A stretch of DNA of 64,000 bases, from NCBI GenBank assembly GCA_028023455.1, contig JAQFVV010006245.1, positions 5,449,276 to 5,513,275 on the forward strand, read 5' to 3'. Positions 21,100 through 32,262 of this stretch are shown here, piece by piece; position 1 is the first letter of the stretch; every line of letters starts with the position of its first letter. The stretch is from Epiperipatus broadwayi (Eukaryota; Onychophora; Udeonychophora; Euonychophora; Peripatidae). Position numbers and translations under genes: made by a program. The notes under the pieces are model-generated. The model was not told the origin of the DNA. It was given only the letters and a program-made list of their open reading frames with translations, and did no database searches.

Positions 21100-22400
21100 A
21101 AAGTTTACTTTTTTTCGTTTCTGAATTATTTTTCCCAAATAATATTTTTGACGATGGGATAATAATAGTTTTTTTTTTTTTTTTTTTACCAAAGGGTCTT
21201 TTTTGGTGTGTGTTCAAATAGTAATTTGTGGGTTTTTTTTAAAAAAATAATATTAGTTTTTGTAAAATTGGATTGACAAAATTCAAGAGAGAACGGGGTT
21301 TTATGATGGATCTTTAAATAATAATTTACGTTACTTTGATAGGTTTACATTTGATTGCCGAAAAAATTATTGGGAGAAGTGTTTTTTTTTTTTTTTCGCG
21401 CGCGTGTGTTTATGTTTAAATAAAATTTAAAACCTTTACTTTTATCGGTTTACATTTGATGGACGACCGATTGGACTTCCTTTCGTTTATAAATTATGGT
21501 TTTGGTTCTACAAATAAATATTTTTGACAATGGGACGATAATAGTTGTTGTTTGTTTAATTTTTATTGACAAGAGCGGGTGTTTTTTTTGGTGTAGATTC
21601 AAATAGTAATTTGGGTTACGTTTAAATAATAAGTTGCGGTCTTAATTTGATCGGTTTACATTTGATTCCCGACACTAATTACTGGGTGTTTTTTTGTGTG
21701 TACGATTGTAGACAACAATTATTGGGAGAAGGGGTGTAACCATTTAAAGAATAGTAGTTTACATTACTTTTAGTAGTGGTGTACATTTGATTGCTGACAA
21801 TAATTAGTGAGAGGGGTGGGTGTTTTTTGGTGATTGGCGACAACAATTATTGGGAGAGAGAGTTTTGCGTTTTGTTTTTGTTCGTGTGTATGTTTAAATC
21901 AAAATTTAAGTTACTTTTATCGGTTACCATTTGATTGAAAACTGATTTGACTTTTTTTTTTTTTTTCGTTTATAAATTATTTGGGTTTTCCCAAATAATA
22001 TTCGATTTGACAATGGGACAATAATAGTCTAGGTTTCTTTAATTTTGATTGACAAGAGCGAGTCTTTTTCGGTGTACGTTCGAATAGTAATTTGGGTTAT
22101 GTTTAACTAATAATTTACTGTCTTACTTCGATTGGTTTACATTTGATTGGCCAGGACAATTAGTGGGAGGGTTTTTTTTGTTTTTTCTATACGATTAAAG
22201 AATAATTGACGTTCCTTTTATTTGACCGTTTGATTGCCGACGACAACAATTATTGGGAGAAGAGGGGGTTACGTTTAAATAAAAATTTTAGTTACTTCTT
22301 TTATTTTACATTTGATTGCCGACGCCAACAATTATCGGGAGAAGAAGGGATGTACGTTTAAATAAAAATTGAAGTTACTTCTTTTATTTTTGACATTTGA
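21100..22400. repeat. Higher-order tandem array inside nested element
   Basis: A module containing TTGACAATGGGA(C/T)AATAATAG begins at about 21115, 21482 and 21966, preceded each time by TTTCGTTT(A/C)T(A/G)AATTAT-like sequence. Within modules a shorter unit, GTTACTTTTATCGGTTTACA followed by TTTGATTGCCGAC, AACAATTATTGGGAGAAG and (T)n, recurs about ten times with drift (e.g. 21340, 21440, 21650, 21895, 22130, 22300). The array is noncoding and looks like a satellite-type expansion. Confidence 0.75.
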
Positions 22401-22680
22401 CGAAGGTCATTTAGAATCCCTCAAACAAGCTTGTCTTTACAAAGTGAACCTTTCCGTCGGCAGATGTTTTCGGACCTCAAATCTGCATATATTTGCTGCA
22501 CAATCCAATCTTTTCTTTCAGCAGCAGGATGTTTTTTTCTGCTGTAGAAATATTCCAGCGCTGGCCCGTGTCTGGCAGTTCCCATCTTTTCCAAGTTTTC
22601 TGTTGTGGGAATTAGCCGTACTTTTTGTCTCGGAAAATTTCTCGCTAAAACGTGACTCAAAGCGTGATTTTTAAATTTTT
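22400..22680. other. GC-richer block with overlapping short open frames, unrecognised
   Basis: Between the tandem array and the palindromic repeats the composition shifts to near 45% GC. There is a 101-codon plus frame (22369-22674) and a 79-codon minus frame (22421-22660). Neither peptide is recognised, and neither has convincing regulatory context. The block could be a captured exon or regulatory segment of the nested element. Confidence 0.35.
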
Positions 22681-22967
22681 ACGCTATTCTACCCTAATCA
22701 AAAATTTAGGAGGAATACAAATTTATGAGGAACAATCACGATATTGTTAAAATTGATAAAATGTAACAGTACATCGATTGGTCTTAAAAAAAACAAGGCA
22801 CCGATGAAAATTTAAATAATCGTGACACGATCAAAATAAACACCCTAGTACGATATTGTTACATCAAATACATAACGCAGCATTACGATATAGTGCGTGA
22901 CACAAACAACTACGGCATTTTCCTCTGCTTTTAGCATCGGAAAAAGCCACACCGTTAGCCGCTAAGC

Positions 22968-23105
22968 CGAGTTAACACTCTTTCTAGATTTTATCGTAGA
23001 AAGGAGACTTAACTTCCGAGTTAATACTCTACCTTTTAGCGTAGAAAGTAGACTTAACTCCGAGTTAACAATCTTTCTAGGATTTCTTTTAGAAAGAATG
23101 CTTAA
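22968..23105. repeat. Three tandem ~46-bp units with internal dyad symmetry
   Basis: Units start at 22968, 23017 and 23061, each beginning CGAGTTAA and containing CTTTCTAG-type and GTAGAAAG-type arms that can pair. CGAGTTAA and ACTTAACT also mirror each other. They lie about 100 bp from the right end of the nested element, a position where transposase-binding repeats are common. Confidence 0.75.
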
Positions 23106-23146
23106 AGGCTTGGGTGCGGCCGCGGAAACGGCATATTTCTAGAAAT

Positions 23147-23198
23147 TTAGCTAGAAATCGCGCTTCTCGCGGCTGACACGAACGATCAGATGACAACC
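23147..23198. repeat. Right terminal inverted repeat of nested element
   Basis: The reverse complement begins GGTTGTCATCTGATCGTTCG and aligns with the left end at 20975-21025. Confidence 0.65.
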
Positions 23199-23474
23199 GT
23201 TTTTTTTTTTCAATTATAAAAAGGGTTTAATTTTTTTTTAATTCCATAAGTGAGATTACAAAGTATATCATAGTGCGCATGTGCAAGGCGGCACTTTTTT
23301 GTGTATGGGGGGGGGGCATGCGAAATTTCTGAGAAATCGTCAAAAATTTTTAGGTATGAAACCAAGAAGTGATTTGCTTCCATGCTTAGAAAAAAGAAAA
23401 ATAAACAGAATAGGTTATTAAATACAACCTACTTTTAGAGAACCGGTTCTTGGAAATTTGTGTTATCATCACTG

Positions 23475-23482
23475 GATATAGA
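23475..23482. repeat. 8-bp target-site duplication of hAT element, right copy (GATATAGA)
   Basis: Identical to 17979-17986. It follows the right terminus ATCATCACTG directly. Confidence 0.9.
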
Positions 23483-25360
23483 TATTCATTGATCATGGTC
23501 ACTGTAGTTTTTTGTTACATATAGAAAACAATATGTAGACCTGAGAAACAGTATCCTAATTCTATTAAATTCAGCAATAGCACTTTTATATGATGACAAT
23601 GATATTTTGAACTAGTGAAATAAGTATTTTGTTCATCTTTTGAATAATGATACAAGAATTGAGATGATGATTTTTAATGATATATCCATTTTATCTAATC
23701 ATTTAGATTTAATCAAAGATATCCAGCTTAGTGAAATTAAACAGTTCTTTATAATCTTAAAAATGGTTTTGATAAAATACCTAAAAAAATTTTAAAACAT
23801 GGTGATGTTAGTTTTAAAAATATATTTTTTAGAAACATGTGAACCCAATAATTTAAGCCACCCAGTCTTAAGGATGCTTTTATTGTTCCAATTTTTAAAA
23901 CAAGAGGAATAGACAAGATTATAACCATGAGCAAAGAATATCATTCTTATTCACTATAGCAAAATCATTTTCAATGATTTTGTCAGTTCCGTTACATCTA
24001 GTCATATATGAATGGATACTAGAAATTCAGTGGTTTTATAGAATCAGAGAGCACAAATGCAAAAAAAGGTGTCGGAAACAAAGGGATGATTAGCACTGGC
24101 ATATGGCATTGTTTGAAAGTAGTTAAATGTCTACTATAATTTATTTAGATTATATAGCTTTTATATGATGAAATGAAAACTAATGTTATTCATATAGGTG
24201 AAAAATCTAAGACCTTTGAAATAAAAATTGGTATTAAACAAGAATGTATATTTGCTCCAACTGTTGTTTTCAGTTTTTATGACAGTGATCTTTAAAATTA
24301 TATGTAGGTAATTTAATGGAACAGAGGTCAAGATACAATACGGATTTGATAGTAGAATTTTTAATTTGAATTGATTAAAGGGAAAAACAAGAATTTCATC
24401 TTCTTGAATTCAGTCAGGTTTTACAGTGTGCCGATGACTTATTTTTGCCATTTCAAAAGACTATTTACAAAATATTCTTAATGTTTCAAATGAAACGTAT
24501 AAAGATCTTAGTTTAATAATTAATATTCAACATACTCAAGTTTTTTATCAGCTAGTGATGGAAAAAAATCCTCAGCAACTTTTAGCTTGGATGGTTATCA
24601 GTTTGAGACTACTAGTTCAAATACCTTGGTAGTTTTATAAATAGAAAGATGGACTTGGACATTGAGATCCAACATAAACTTTAATGTGCTGTTGCTGTTT
24701 TTAACAAGTATAATATTGAGTATTTTATCATAGAGAAATAACTACAGCAACTAAGTTAACATTATATAAAGCTGTTATTTTATAATAATTTATTGTATGG
24801 ATGTGAAACTTGGACACCCTATGCACACAATATAAAGACATTAGCATAAAATTTTAAAAATATAATGCCAATCAATATGTTCTTCAACTTGCTGAATATG
24901 ATACGGTAGAATCCCCTATTGTAAAATCATATCTTTGTTGGATTGGACACGTAAAACAAATGAACAATGCATGACTTCCTAAAAGATTGGTTTGTGGTAA
25001 TTTTTTTTTTTTTTTTAAGTGTCATAGCATTGGCCGGGACGTGAACCCGCAACTCGGGCAACTGCCTGCAAGTGCAAAGCAGTCGCGCTGACCTCTCGAC
25101 CACCAATGCAAGACGGTTTATGGTAAATTTGAGTGTGCTTCTTGAGGGAGAGATCAATCCCATTTTATTATCAGAATTATCTCAAAGGCATTTTAAAGAA
25201 AAGCAATATCTTTTTTTTCCCACCAGAAAGATATAGTGGAGGATAAAATACATTGTAGAGCTACAATTATACATAGTACTGAAATATTTCAGAGAGAAAA
25301 GTTTTCCACTAATGAAACTAAAAGACAATATCTTAAAATATCAAATAAACAGAAAAATGG
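23483..25360 (+). pseudogene. CFDP2-like LINE, reverse transcriptase part (3' of hAT insertion)
   Basis: This continues the LINE interrupted at 17986. Recognisable RT-domain landmarks, in different frames, are LSEIKQFF (23735), DAFIVPIF (23873-23900), MTTNVIHIGEKS-like (24175-24215) and GIKQECIFAPTVVFSFY (24230-24280). LQCADDLF, with the catalytic pair of aspartates, is at 24420-24450. SSATFSLDGYQFET (24565-24610), ITTATKLTLYKAV (24740-24780) and YLCWIGHVKQM (24925-24960) follow. After the SINE at 25002-25110 the C-terminal tail resumes and ends with IIHSTEIFQREKFSTNETKR (25265-25325). Frameshifts and stops occur throughout. The family matches the minus-strand remnant at 40700-42290. Confidence 0.75.
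25002..25110 (-). repeat. tRNA-derived SINE (family 1) with target duplication
   Basis: On the minus strand GCATTGGTGGTCGAGAGGTC starts the element. The A box TGGTCGAGAGG fits the consensus fully, and the B box GGTTCACGTCCC is at about 25035. The tail is GCTATGACACTT plus 16 A. It lies inside the LINE. AAGATTGGTTTGTGGTAA (24983-25000) before and AAGACGGTTTATGGTAA (about 25110-25125) after form an imperfect ~17-bp target duplication. Mobilisation by a LINE is the normal mechanism. Sister copies are at 32162 and 52466. Confidence 0.85.
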
Positions 25361-25364
25361 GACA

Positions 25365-25750
25365 GCTGTGTTATATTTTGACATACTGGGAGTTCACAGA
25401 TTGGTTTGTATAGTCATTCCAAAACTCATTTCTAGAGTAATTATTTCCTTCCCCCTTCCTTTCTCTTTTTTTAAATTACCAATTGATGCTTATTATTATT
25501 ATTAATTATTTGAACTCTTTTCTTATTTATAATTATTTAATTGATAATTATAGTTTTGCAATTATTTTATTTTAAATTTATATTTTTAACTTTTTATTTT
25601 GTCTTTTTTTTTTACCTGAATGTTTTGAAAAATGCTTATATATACACAATACTTATTATTTCTTTAAGTCACTTATTAAATTATATATTACTTTTTTATT
25701 GGTGATTCTGTAAATTATATGTTATTACTCTTTTTTAGTATATATTCATA
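25365..25750. other. AT-rich region without recognisable gene
   Basis: This may include the 3' untranslated end of the LINE, but no tail or boundary is visible. Confidence 0.5.
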
Positions 25751-25762
25751 TGTGTTTGAAAC

Positions 25763-26318
25763 CTTAAAACATCACATGATCACTATCTTCCATGCTTGCT
25801 CATAACTGTTGTTAAAATAGGCAAAACTCTCTCCATACAGTAGTGCCACTCTAAGCAAGACAGAGTAATCAATGGATGCCAGAAGGCTTGTGCATAAAAT
25901 CCCTATCTAGTGCCTACTCATCCAATATCCCCAAACTAGTTTCTGGCTTATGGCCTTCATCAGTGAGGAGCCTTGGATCTGAGAGCACTGCACCTAGATC
26001 TTAGGATCTAATGCAACCCTCCAGCAGCCACCTTTTAACTCTACATAACTACTAAACCATGAGAATAAAATTGAAAACACACAGATATTTTCAATCTAAG
26101 CTCAATAGCTCAAATAGTCATATGGGTCTGAACTCAGTTCAGCACCCATACATTTTGGTGTCTTTGGCTCTTTTACAACCATAGCCACCACCTTCCTATA
26201 AGGCAGGATTGGTATTAAACCTTAAAACATCACATGATCACTGATCTTTCATGCTTGCTCATTACTCTGTCTTGCTTAGAGTGGCACTACTGTATGGAGA
26301 GAGTTTTGCCTATTATGG
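25763..26318. mobile_element. Fold-back repeat element, 556 bp, with 9-bp target duplication
   Basis: Flanked by GTTTGAAAC at 25754-25762 and 26319-26327. The left part contains ACATCACATGATCAC, then GGCAAAACTCTCTCCATAC and GTAGTGCCACTC. The right end is the reverse complement of that GGCAAAAC...GCCACTC...AGAGTAAT block over about 60 bp. The ACATCACATGATCACT word occurs a second time as a direct repeat at 26230-26246, so the ends are not simple mirror images. There is no poly-A tail and no coding frame. Related copies are at 9060, 29082 and 41324. Confidence 0.75.
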
Positions 26319-26329
26319 GTTTGAAACAG

Positions 26330-29065
26330 TATTTGTTACATTTTTAAATTTTTTTTATCTTAGTATACTTATTAAATTATGCATAACTTAAAAAAAAAAT
26401 CTCCATTTAATTTGGAGTATCTATCACTTGGAAGCAATTTTCAGGTGAGAATTTTCCATCATATTACATAATATCAAATTCCTTAAATAATAACTTTCTT
26501 AATTTTTTTATATTTTATATAAAAAAAATTGTTTTAATAATTTTGATATTCTTTTAATAACTTCAATAATTATGTTTTTAATAATATTTTTATTGTAGAA
26601 AAAAATATATTTTTAATATATATATATATAATGATTTGTATAATGAGTTTAAATCACTTTTTCTGTTAGAATGGGTAATAGGTGAAAAAATAGCTGGATT
26701 GCTTATTTAAAAAGGAGATTGAAATTAAGTATTTACCTTTCCTTGTCTCTGATTTGAATTTCAGTGTCTCTTACCTCTTTTATTCTGTTTATTTGAAAGG
26801 GAAAATATTGCAGTCGAATTTAATGATTTTGTCATAAATCACTTTTAGTTTTTTTGTTTAATAATAAATGTCATAAATATCAAATTGATTTATGTATTTG
26901 GTAGAGCATTGGATTTAATATTATGAGATTGAGATATTGCAAATAAAGATACTGTAAATTAATTCTGAAGTCAATTCACTTATTTTTTTAGTAATAATAT
27001 GTAGACTCCAGAGATGATTGAGAATCTATAATTAGTTTGATATATGCCAATTTATTTATATAGATAACGTTATTTATATACATATATCTTTCATATTTTT
27101 TTTAAAAAAATCACTTCAGGAAATTATTTGTCAGGTGTGTGCGTTACATAATATAATGTGATGATGAAGAAACAACATATAATGGATTACAAAATAAAAT
27201 GTGTGCATGGTTATAGAATGATAAGATGTTAAAGTAACAGTCACATAATTAGCATTTTGTTCCATTAAATTTGCATCCAGAGTATAGGCTGTTTAAAATG
27301 AGGATCTGAGAAGTAAAATGGATTGGATCTGTATAGACATCGATTTTAAAAACAGTCAATATTACTGTTTTAATTATTAGATCAAGCATTACAAATTTAA
27401 AATGGTACCTTTTTTGTTCTCTTACCTGACCCATGATAGTGAGAGTGTGTATATCCTGTAAGTTACAATATATATATTTTTATTAATATATCTAGCTTTG
27501 TAGCTTATTTTTCAGGATTTTTAAAAAATTCTAAGATATATTATTAAAATATATAATAAATACTTTTTTGATATATTAAACATCTAAGTAGAATTTTAAT
27601 ATTTATTGTTAAATTATATGTAGTGTCATTTAAAAAAAAGTTTTTAGTTAAGAAAGATACAGTATGTGAGAAATTTTAATTGCTGTACAAATAAATATTG
27701 AATGGGTAATTGTTTGGGCAGCCATCTGACATTCAAACATTAAAAGTGATAGTTTGTCTTCAATGGCTCACAATCTAAAAAAACAAAGAATCACTGCTTC
27801 CACTAAAAATTATGCCTTTTTTATATGTATATAACAGTTTCATATTTATAATTTTTAAATGGTTTTTTTCCCCCATAAAATAATGTCAAACCAATAATCT
27901 TTTTTCATAAAAGGGATAAAATGAAACATATATTTATTCTAGCTGATTATTAGATGTTATGGAACTGCAGTTTCCAGAATTCTATGTTGACAGTGGTTTT
28001 TGATGTTATATCTTTATTTTCTTGAAACATTTTTAAAATCAAATCCTTACAGTAATAAACATTAGGCCATTGTTTGTAACAGTGGCATAATAGTTACTTA
28101 AAATATCATTAGTAATAAGCTAATCAGATTTTTTTCCCTCTGTGAAATCAGTCTTTTAATTAAATCCACAATTTAATGCAATATAAAATTATGCCAGCCA
28201 TGTCTTTGTAGTAGTTATGATCCAATGGAATCCGTTAAAATGAATTAATTGATTCTAGAAAGTCAATTATTATATGATTAGTTTATTGTAGTTTATACTG
28301 AAGTAGATATATATTGAGATAATACATTCCAGGTCCATCATTAAGACCAACATTCAAAACACTATTTAAGGAATAAAAAAATCAAAAATATAAAACACAT
28401 CTCAGAAATACCTTAAAGACAAGTAAAATTCATCCCTTGAAAGTATAAAATTAAAATGTAAACATATATTCTAATAAAATTCAGGTAATTAATTTCAAAA
28501 CTTTCACCTTTTGTGAAATTACATATGGCAGTTTATCTGGCTAAAGTTTTACCATACTTTGTAATGCTATGCAATTCTATTCTTTTCCTGAATTCAGTAA
28601 CATTGATTCACTGCTAATAAAGTTCTTAACAGTGATAGTACATTTCCAGATTATAGCAAAAAATTGAAAATTAACTTTTTCACAAGTGATTTCCTGATTG
28701 ACACTAACACTTGCTATTTGCTTTTCATTAATCCATATTAACAAGAAGAGTTTCCAATAGTTATGGCATAAGCTGTTCAAGATGAAATTCTTTTTGCTAA
28801 CTTTTTAATTTGGTGTATTTTTAATATGATGTAGAACCTTGATTTAATCATATTCTGTTTAGAATTTAAATTGTTTATCATTTTACAGATATCTCTTTTA
28901 GAAGTGATCTTTTTTTTCTTTTACTTCCATAGTGATCAATTTTTGATAGAATTATTTTAGACTTTGGATTAAAATTTAAATTTGTATATGTGTGAAAATA
29001 ATTTAAAAAATTAAAACTTGTAAATATGGAAGAAATTGCAGAAGAAAACTTAATGCAAATAATCT
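26330..29065. other. AT-rich region without recognisable gene
   Basis: About 2.7 kb with a (TA)n run near 26618-26632 and several T-rich runs. No protein motif, RNA gene or repeat family known from this window was seen. Open frames are short and composition-driven. Confidence 0.55.
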
Positions 29066-29081
29066 TACCAAATGTAATAAT

Positions 29082-29356
29082 TAAGCCATCAAACATCACA
29101 TGATCACCATTCTTTATGCTCACACAACTGTTTTTCACAAAGGCAAAACCTTCCATATAGTAGTACCACTCCTAAGATCTAGGTGCACTGCTGTCAGATC
29201 CAAGACTACTGATGAAGCCCACAAGCTAGAAACTAGTCTGGGGATATTGGATGAGTGGGCACTAGATAGGATTTTGTGCACAAACCTTTCTGTATCTATT
29301 GATTACTCTCGCTTGCAGTGAGTGGCACTACTGTATGGAAAGCTTTTCTGCTGTGT
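29082..29356. mobile_element. Fold-back repeat element, 275-bp internally deleted copy, 12-bp target duplication
   Basis: AAATGTAATAAT occurs at 29070-29081 and again at 29357-29368. Inside, ACATCACATGATCACC, GGCAAAACCTTCCATA and GTAGTACCACTC lead directly into the opposite-orientation part (CTAAGATCTAGGTGCA, ACTAGTCTGGGGATATTGG, GTGGCACTACTGTATGG). The central body present at 25763-26318 is missing. The short frames over it are not genes. Confidence 0.75.
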
Positions 29357-29499
29357 AAATGTAATAATGATGTTTAAAGATCAATACTAAAATTTGTGAG
29401 CAGTCTTGTGCATATAATTGGTATTTCAGCCAGTAGGACTTAATTATGACATTTTTTAATTGCAGTCAATGGTGTTTATTGATTGAGTGATTCAATGTA

Positions 29500-30330
29500 T
29501 GTTTTAACATCAATATTAATCAGCTTTCAAATTCTAATTTTATGGTCCATGGCTAAAATTATTCCTGTATATGCCCATAGAAAATTAATAAAGAAAGATA
29601 CACTTTTCATTGCTAGATATAAATCCCTATTTTTATCACTCTTTCATTTTGAAGTTTTTTTACTGGAATTTTGTTTTGAAGTTTTTTTTTTTAATATCAA
29701 AAATGAATCAGCTTTCAAATTCTAGTTTTATGGTATAGAAATAAAATTATTAAAGAATATGCACTTAGGAAAATATTTATAAAGAAAAATATGTTCATCA
29801 TTTTTCTGCTAGAGATAAAATAAATGGAAAGAGAATTTAATTTTAGATCTCTCCTATTTTAATTATTTTGGATTGTTTTTTTACAGGAATTTTGTTTTGA
29901 GTTTTTGTAATATCAAATATTAACTAGTTTTCAAATTCTACTTATATGATACATGGCTAAAATTATTACAATATACACAGAATGCATCTATGAAAATACT
30001 TTTAAACAAAAATGTATACATTTTTACTGCTATAAATAATGAAAGAGTTATACAAGTAAAATAAATAAGTTTTAGATTTCCATCATACATTTTATAAGGA
30101 TTTGATTTTTTTTTTTTTTTTTTTTTGGTAGCTAAAATTATATTATATGCACTTATAATACTTTTAAAGCAAAATGTATAAAATATTTTACAAATAGTTT
30201 TTGAATTTTTTTATATTATCTTTAATATTAATTCATTTTCAAATTTAGCTTTTATGTTTTATCATAAAAATTATTGCTGTATAAATTATTTAGAAGATTA
30301 TTTTTAGACAAAAATATGTATAATTTAACA
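29500..30330. repeat. Degenerate tandem array, units of about 190-220 bp
   Basis: CAGCTTTCAAATTCTA plus a TTTATGGT-like continuation recurs at about 29521, 29707, 29923 (TAGTTTTCAAATTCTA) and 30232 (weaker). Each is followed by GCTAAAATTATT and an AAAGAAAGATA/AAACAAAAATGTATA block. At least four units with drift. The array is noncoding. Confidence 0.65.
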
Positions 30331-32160
30331 AGTTTTATTCAAAAAAAAAAAAATAATACCATTAAATTTATTTCTGCCACTTTAATGTTTTTTTTTTTTT
30401 TGTGAGATATTAAAATCAATAAATCTATCAATAAAAGCTAAAAAGAAATGTGAAGTAACATTAAATAATCTAAAGTGATACTTTCAAGTAAAAGATTTGG
30501 TTCAATTCATATTTGGATTCACAATGACAAAGTGAGTTCTTCCTCTCCCTCTAACTTCACTGAGTTAGGAACATTTAGTTTTCAAAAGTCTCCCTCTATC
30601 ACTCTGCTAAACCAAATCAGCAAATAGTATACATGTATGTTTATATAATTAATTATAATAATCTTATTAACAGATTTACTTTTTTTTTTTGTAAAGTAAT
30701 GGAACAGATTTTATTAGGGAGAGTTTGTTAAAAAAAGTATGAAGCTGAACAGAAATTAGATTAAGCATATATTTAAAGAAAGTATACAGACTATATTAAA
30801 ATAATTTCTGAAAAGCAGATAAAAGAAGGGATGAATAGAGAATACCTTGAAGGAAATGATCAGATATGCAAAACCTGCCCTTTTCTATTTAACTAATGTG
30901 ATTACTTTTTTAATTAGATGTATCATTAACGCAATATCATTCTCCTTATCCTAATTAAATGAAGCAAATGAAAAACTAGTATATATAAAAAAAGAAAAGA
31001 ATAAAATTGATTGAAAAACCATTAGAGTTCAAATGGGTTGAGAGTTTCTGCTACTTATTCATTATGAAAGAAGAACATTACTTATAAAGATTTCCTTTAA
31101 TCAAATAATATAAATAGTATTTATAGAAAAATTAAATAGTATTCTTTTTTTATAAAATGAAAAAAAAAGAATAATGCAGCACTTAAAGATAAATATAAAA
31201 TAGCAAACCATAATTCATACATAGAAATAGTAATGAAAAGATTGGAAAAAGGTATTAAATGTAATTCTTAATGTAGTTCAATAATTCAATAGTTTATGGA
31301 AATTTTAAGACATATTTCAACCCTTGTCATTTTTGGTTAGCCTAATAAAAGAAGTAAAATTGTGTATATATGCATGTATTTATATCTCAAAGATTCTACC
31401 ATTTAACTTTTTCATATTGTATTTAGAAAGTATATACAGAGAAATAATAAAAGTGGCTTTTATTGTTTCATAAATTATTATATATATAAAGAAAAATAAT
31501 TGAGTGATTAGTCTTAGGGAACTTATATGACATTATAGTGCTAAGATTGACAGGTTGGGATTTGATCTAGGGATCATTAGCTTTCTAGTCCAGCTTTTCT
31601 GAACTTATAGATGCATGTTCAAAGGTGGCATATCCAACTCATATTATTGGCTTATATTTTATTAAAATTATTTATTAATAATTATTATAAAATTTGGAGG
31701 AATTAACAAAAGTTGATTTTCCTTGTCATAATGCATTCTGTTTTGTAGTTGATATAGATCTCTCCTTCCATGTGTCAAAGAATAATGTGGACTACACAAT
31801 GCATTGGTTTTGTACAAAGAAAGCAAATGGAGTATTTGTGCTAAGAGTACTAAGTGTAGTACAGAAATAGACTCTTCCTAATGGATGCATTTGAAAATAA
31901 TTACTATATTTGTATATATAAAGAATTTTAAAAATTATTGTTTATAAAGTGAATTTCTTCATTTTTTTTAAAATAATTATTTTTGTTATTCTATTTAACA
32001 TGGCCAGTGTAGGTAGAAAATAAAAATTATCAAAATCAAGTCGGAGAGAATTTCAAAGTTGTTGAGCAGAAGAATATGACATGATTAAGAGAAACAAAGC
32101 AGTTTGTGTTTTAAGTTGTGGGATAGTAATATGCAAAACCTTATTTGTAAAATGGTATTT
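30331..32160. other. AT-rich region without recognisable gene
   Basis: No clear gene. Around 30490-30630 the minus strand has a weak tRNA-like A-box word (TGGTTTAGCAGAGTGATAG), and 31020-31200 has a faint LINE-like reading, neither strong enough to call. Confidence 0.5.
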
Positions 32161-32161
32161 G

Positions 32162-32262
32162 AAATCAAGCATTGGTGGTCGAGTGGTTAGCACAGTTGCA
32201 TTACAAGCAGTTGTCCCGAGTTCGCTTCCTGGCCGATACTTTGACACATAAAAAAAAAATCT
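32162..32262 (+). repeat. tRNA-derived SINE (family 1)
   Basis: GCATTGGTGGTCGAGTGGTT begins the copy. The A box TGGTCGAGTGG matches the consensus, and the B box GAGTTCGCTTCC is at 32218. It is followed by GGCCGATACTTTGACACAT and ten A residues. Same family as 25002 (minus) and 52466 (plus). No clear target duplication. Confidence 0.8.

Larger units (their letters stand above)
20975..23198. mobile_element. Nested inverted-repeat element rich in tandem repeats, family unknown
   Basis: The left end (20975-21025, GTTTGTCATCTGATCCTTCG...) and the right end (23147-23198) are inverted repeats of about 52 bp with roughly eight mismatches. Landmarks are TTGTCATCTGATC and AGCCGC. Both ends are flanked by T-rich sequence outside, so the target duplication cannot be fixed. 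Inside are a 1.3-kb array of nested degenerate repeats (21100-22400), a GC-richer block with short open frames (22400-22680), and three palindromic ~46-bp units (22968-23105). CpG is much more frequent than in the surrounding DNA, which suggests a younger age. No transposase is encoded. It looks non-autonomous, and I do not recognise the superfamily. Confidence 0.65.
17987..23474 (+). mobile_element. hAT superfamily DNA transposon, 5488 bp
   Basis: Termini are CAGTGATGATATCC on the left and, as reverse complement, CAGTGATGATAACA on the right: an 11-bp perfect terminal inverted repeat starting CAG, typical of hAT elements. Both ends carry a subterminal AACCGGTTC word (left 18001, palindromic AGAACCGGTTCT on the right at about 23441), a likely transposase-binding motif. 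The element is flanked by the perfect 8-bp duplication GATATAGA and splits a LINE. It holds a dead transposase gene (18770-20962) and a second inverted-repeat element (20975-23198). Without that inner element the hAT would be about 3.2 kb, a normal size. Confidence 0.92.

Noticed and set aside
30700-31350. Possible further LINE remnant (VESFCYL-like reading near 31040)
   Set aside because: Only one short block is suggestive and it is not supported by neighbouring motifs in order.
32162-32240. Possible functional tRNA gene
   Set aside because: The A and B boxes fit, but acceptor and anticodon stems do not pair, an A tail follows, and two sister copies show it is a SINE.
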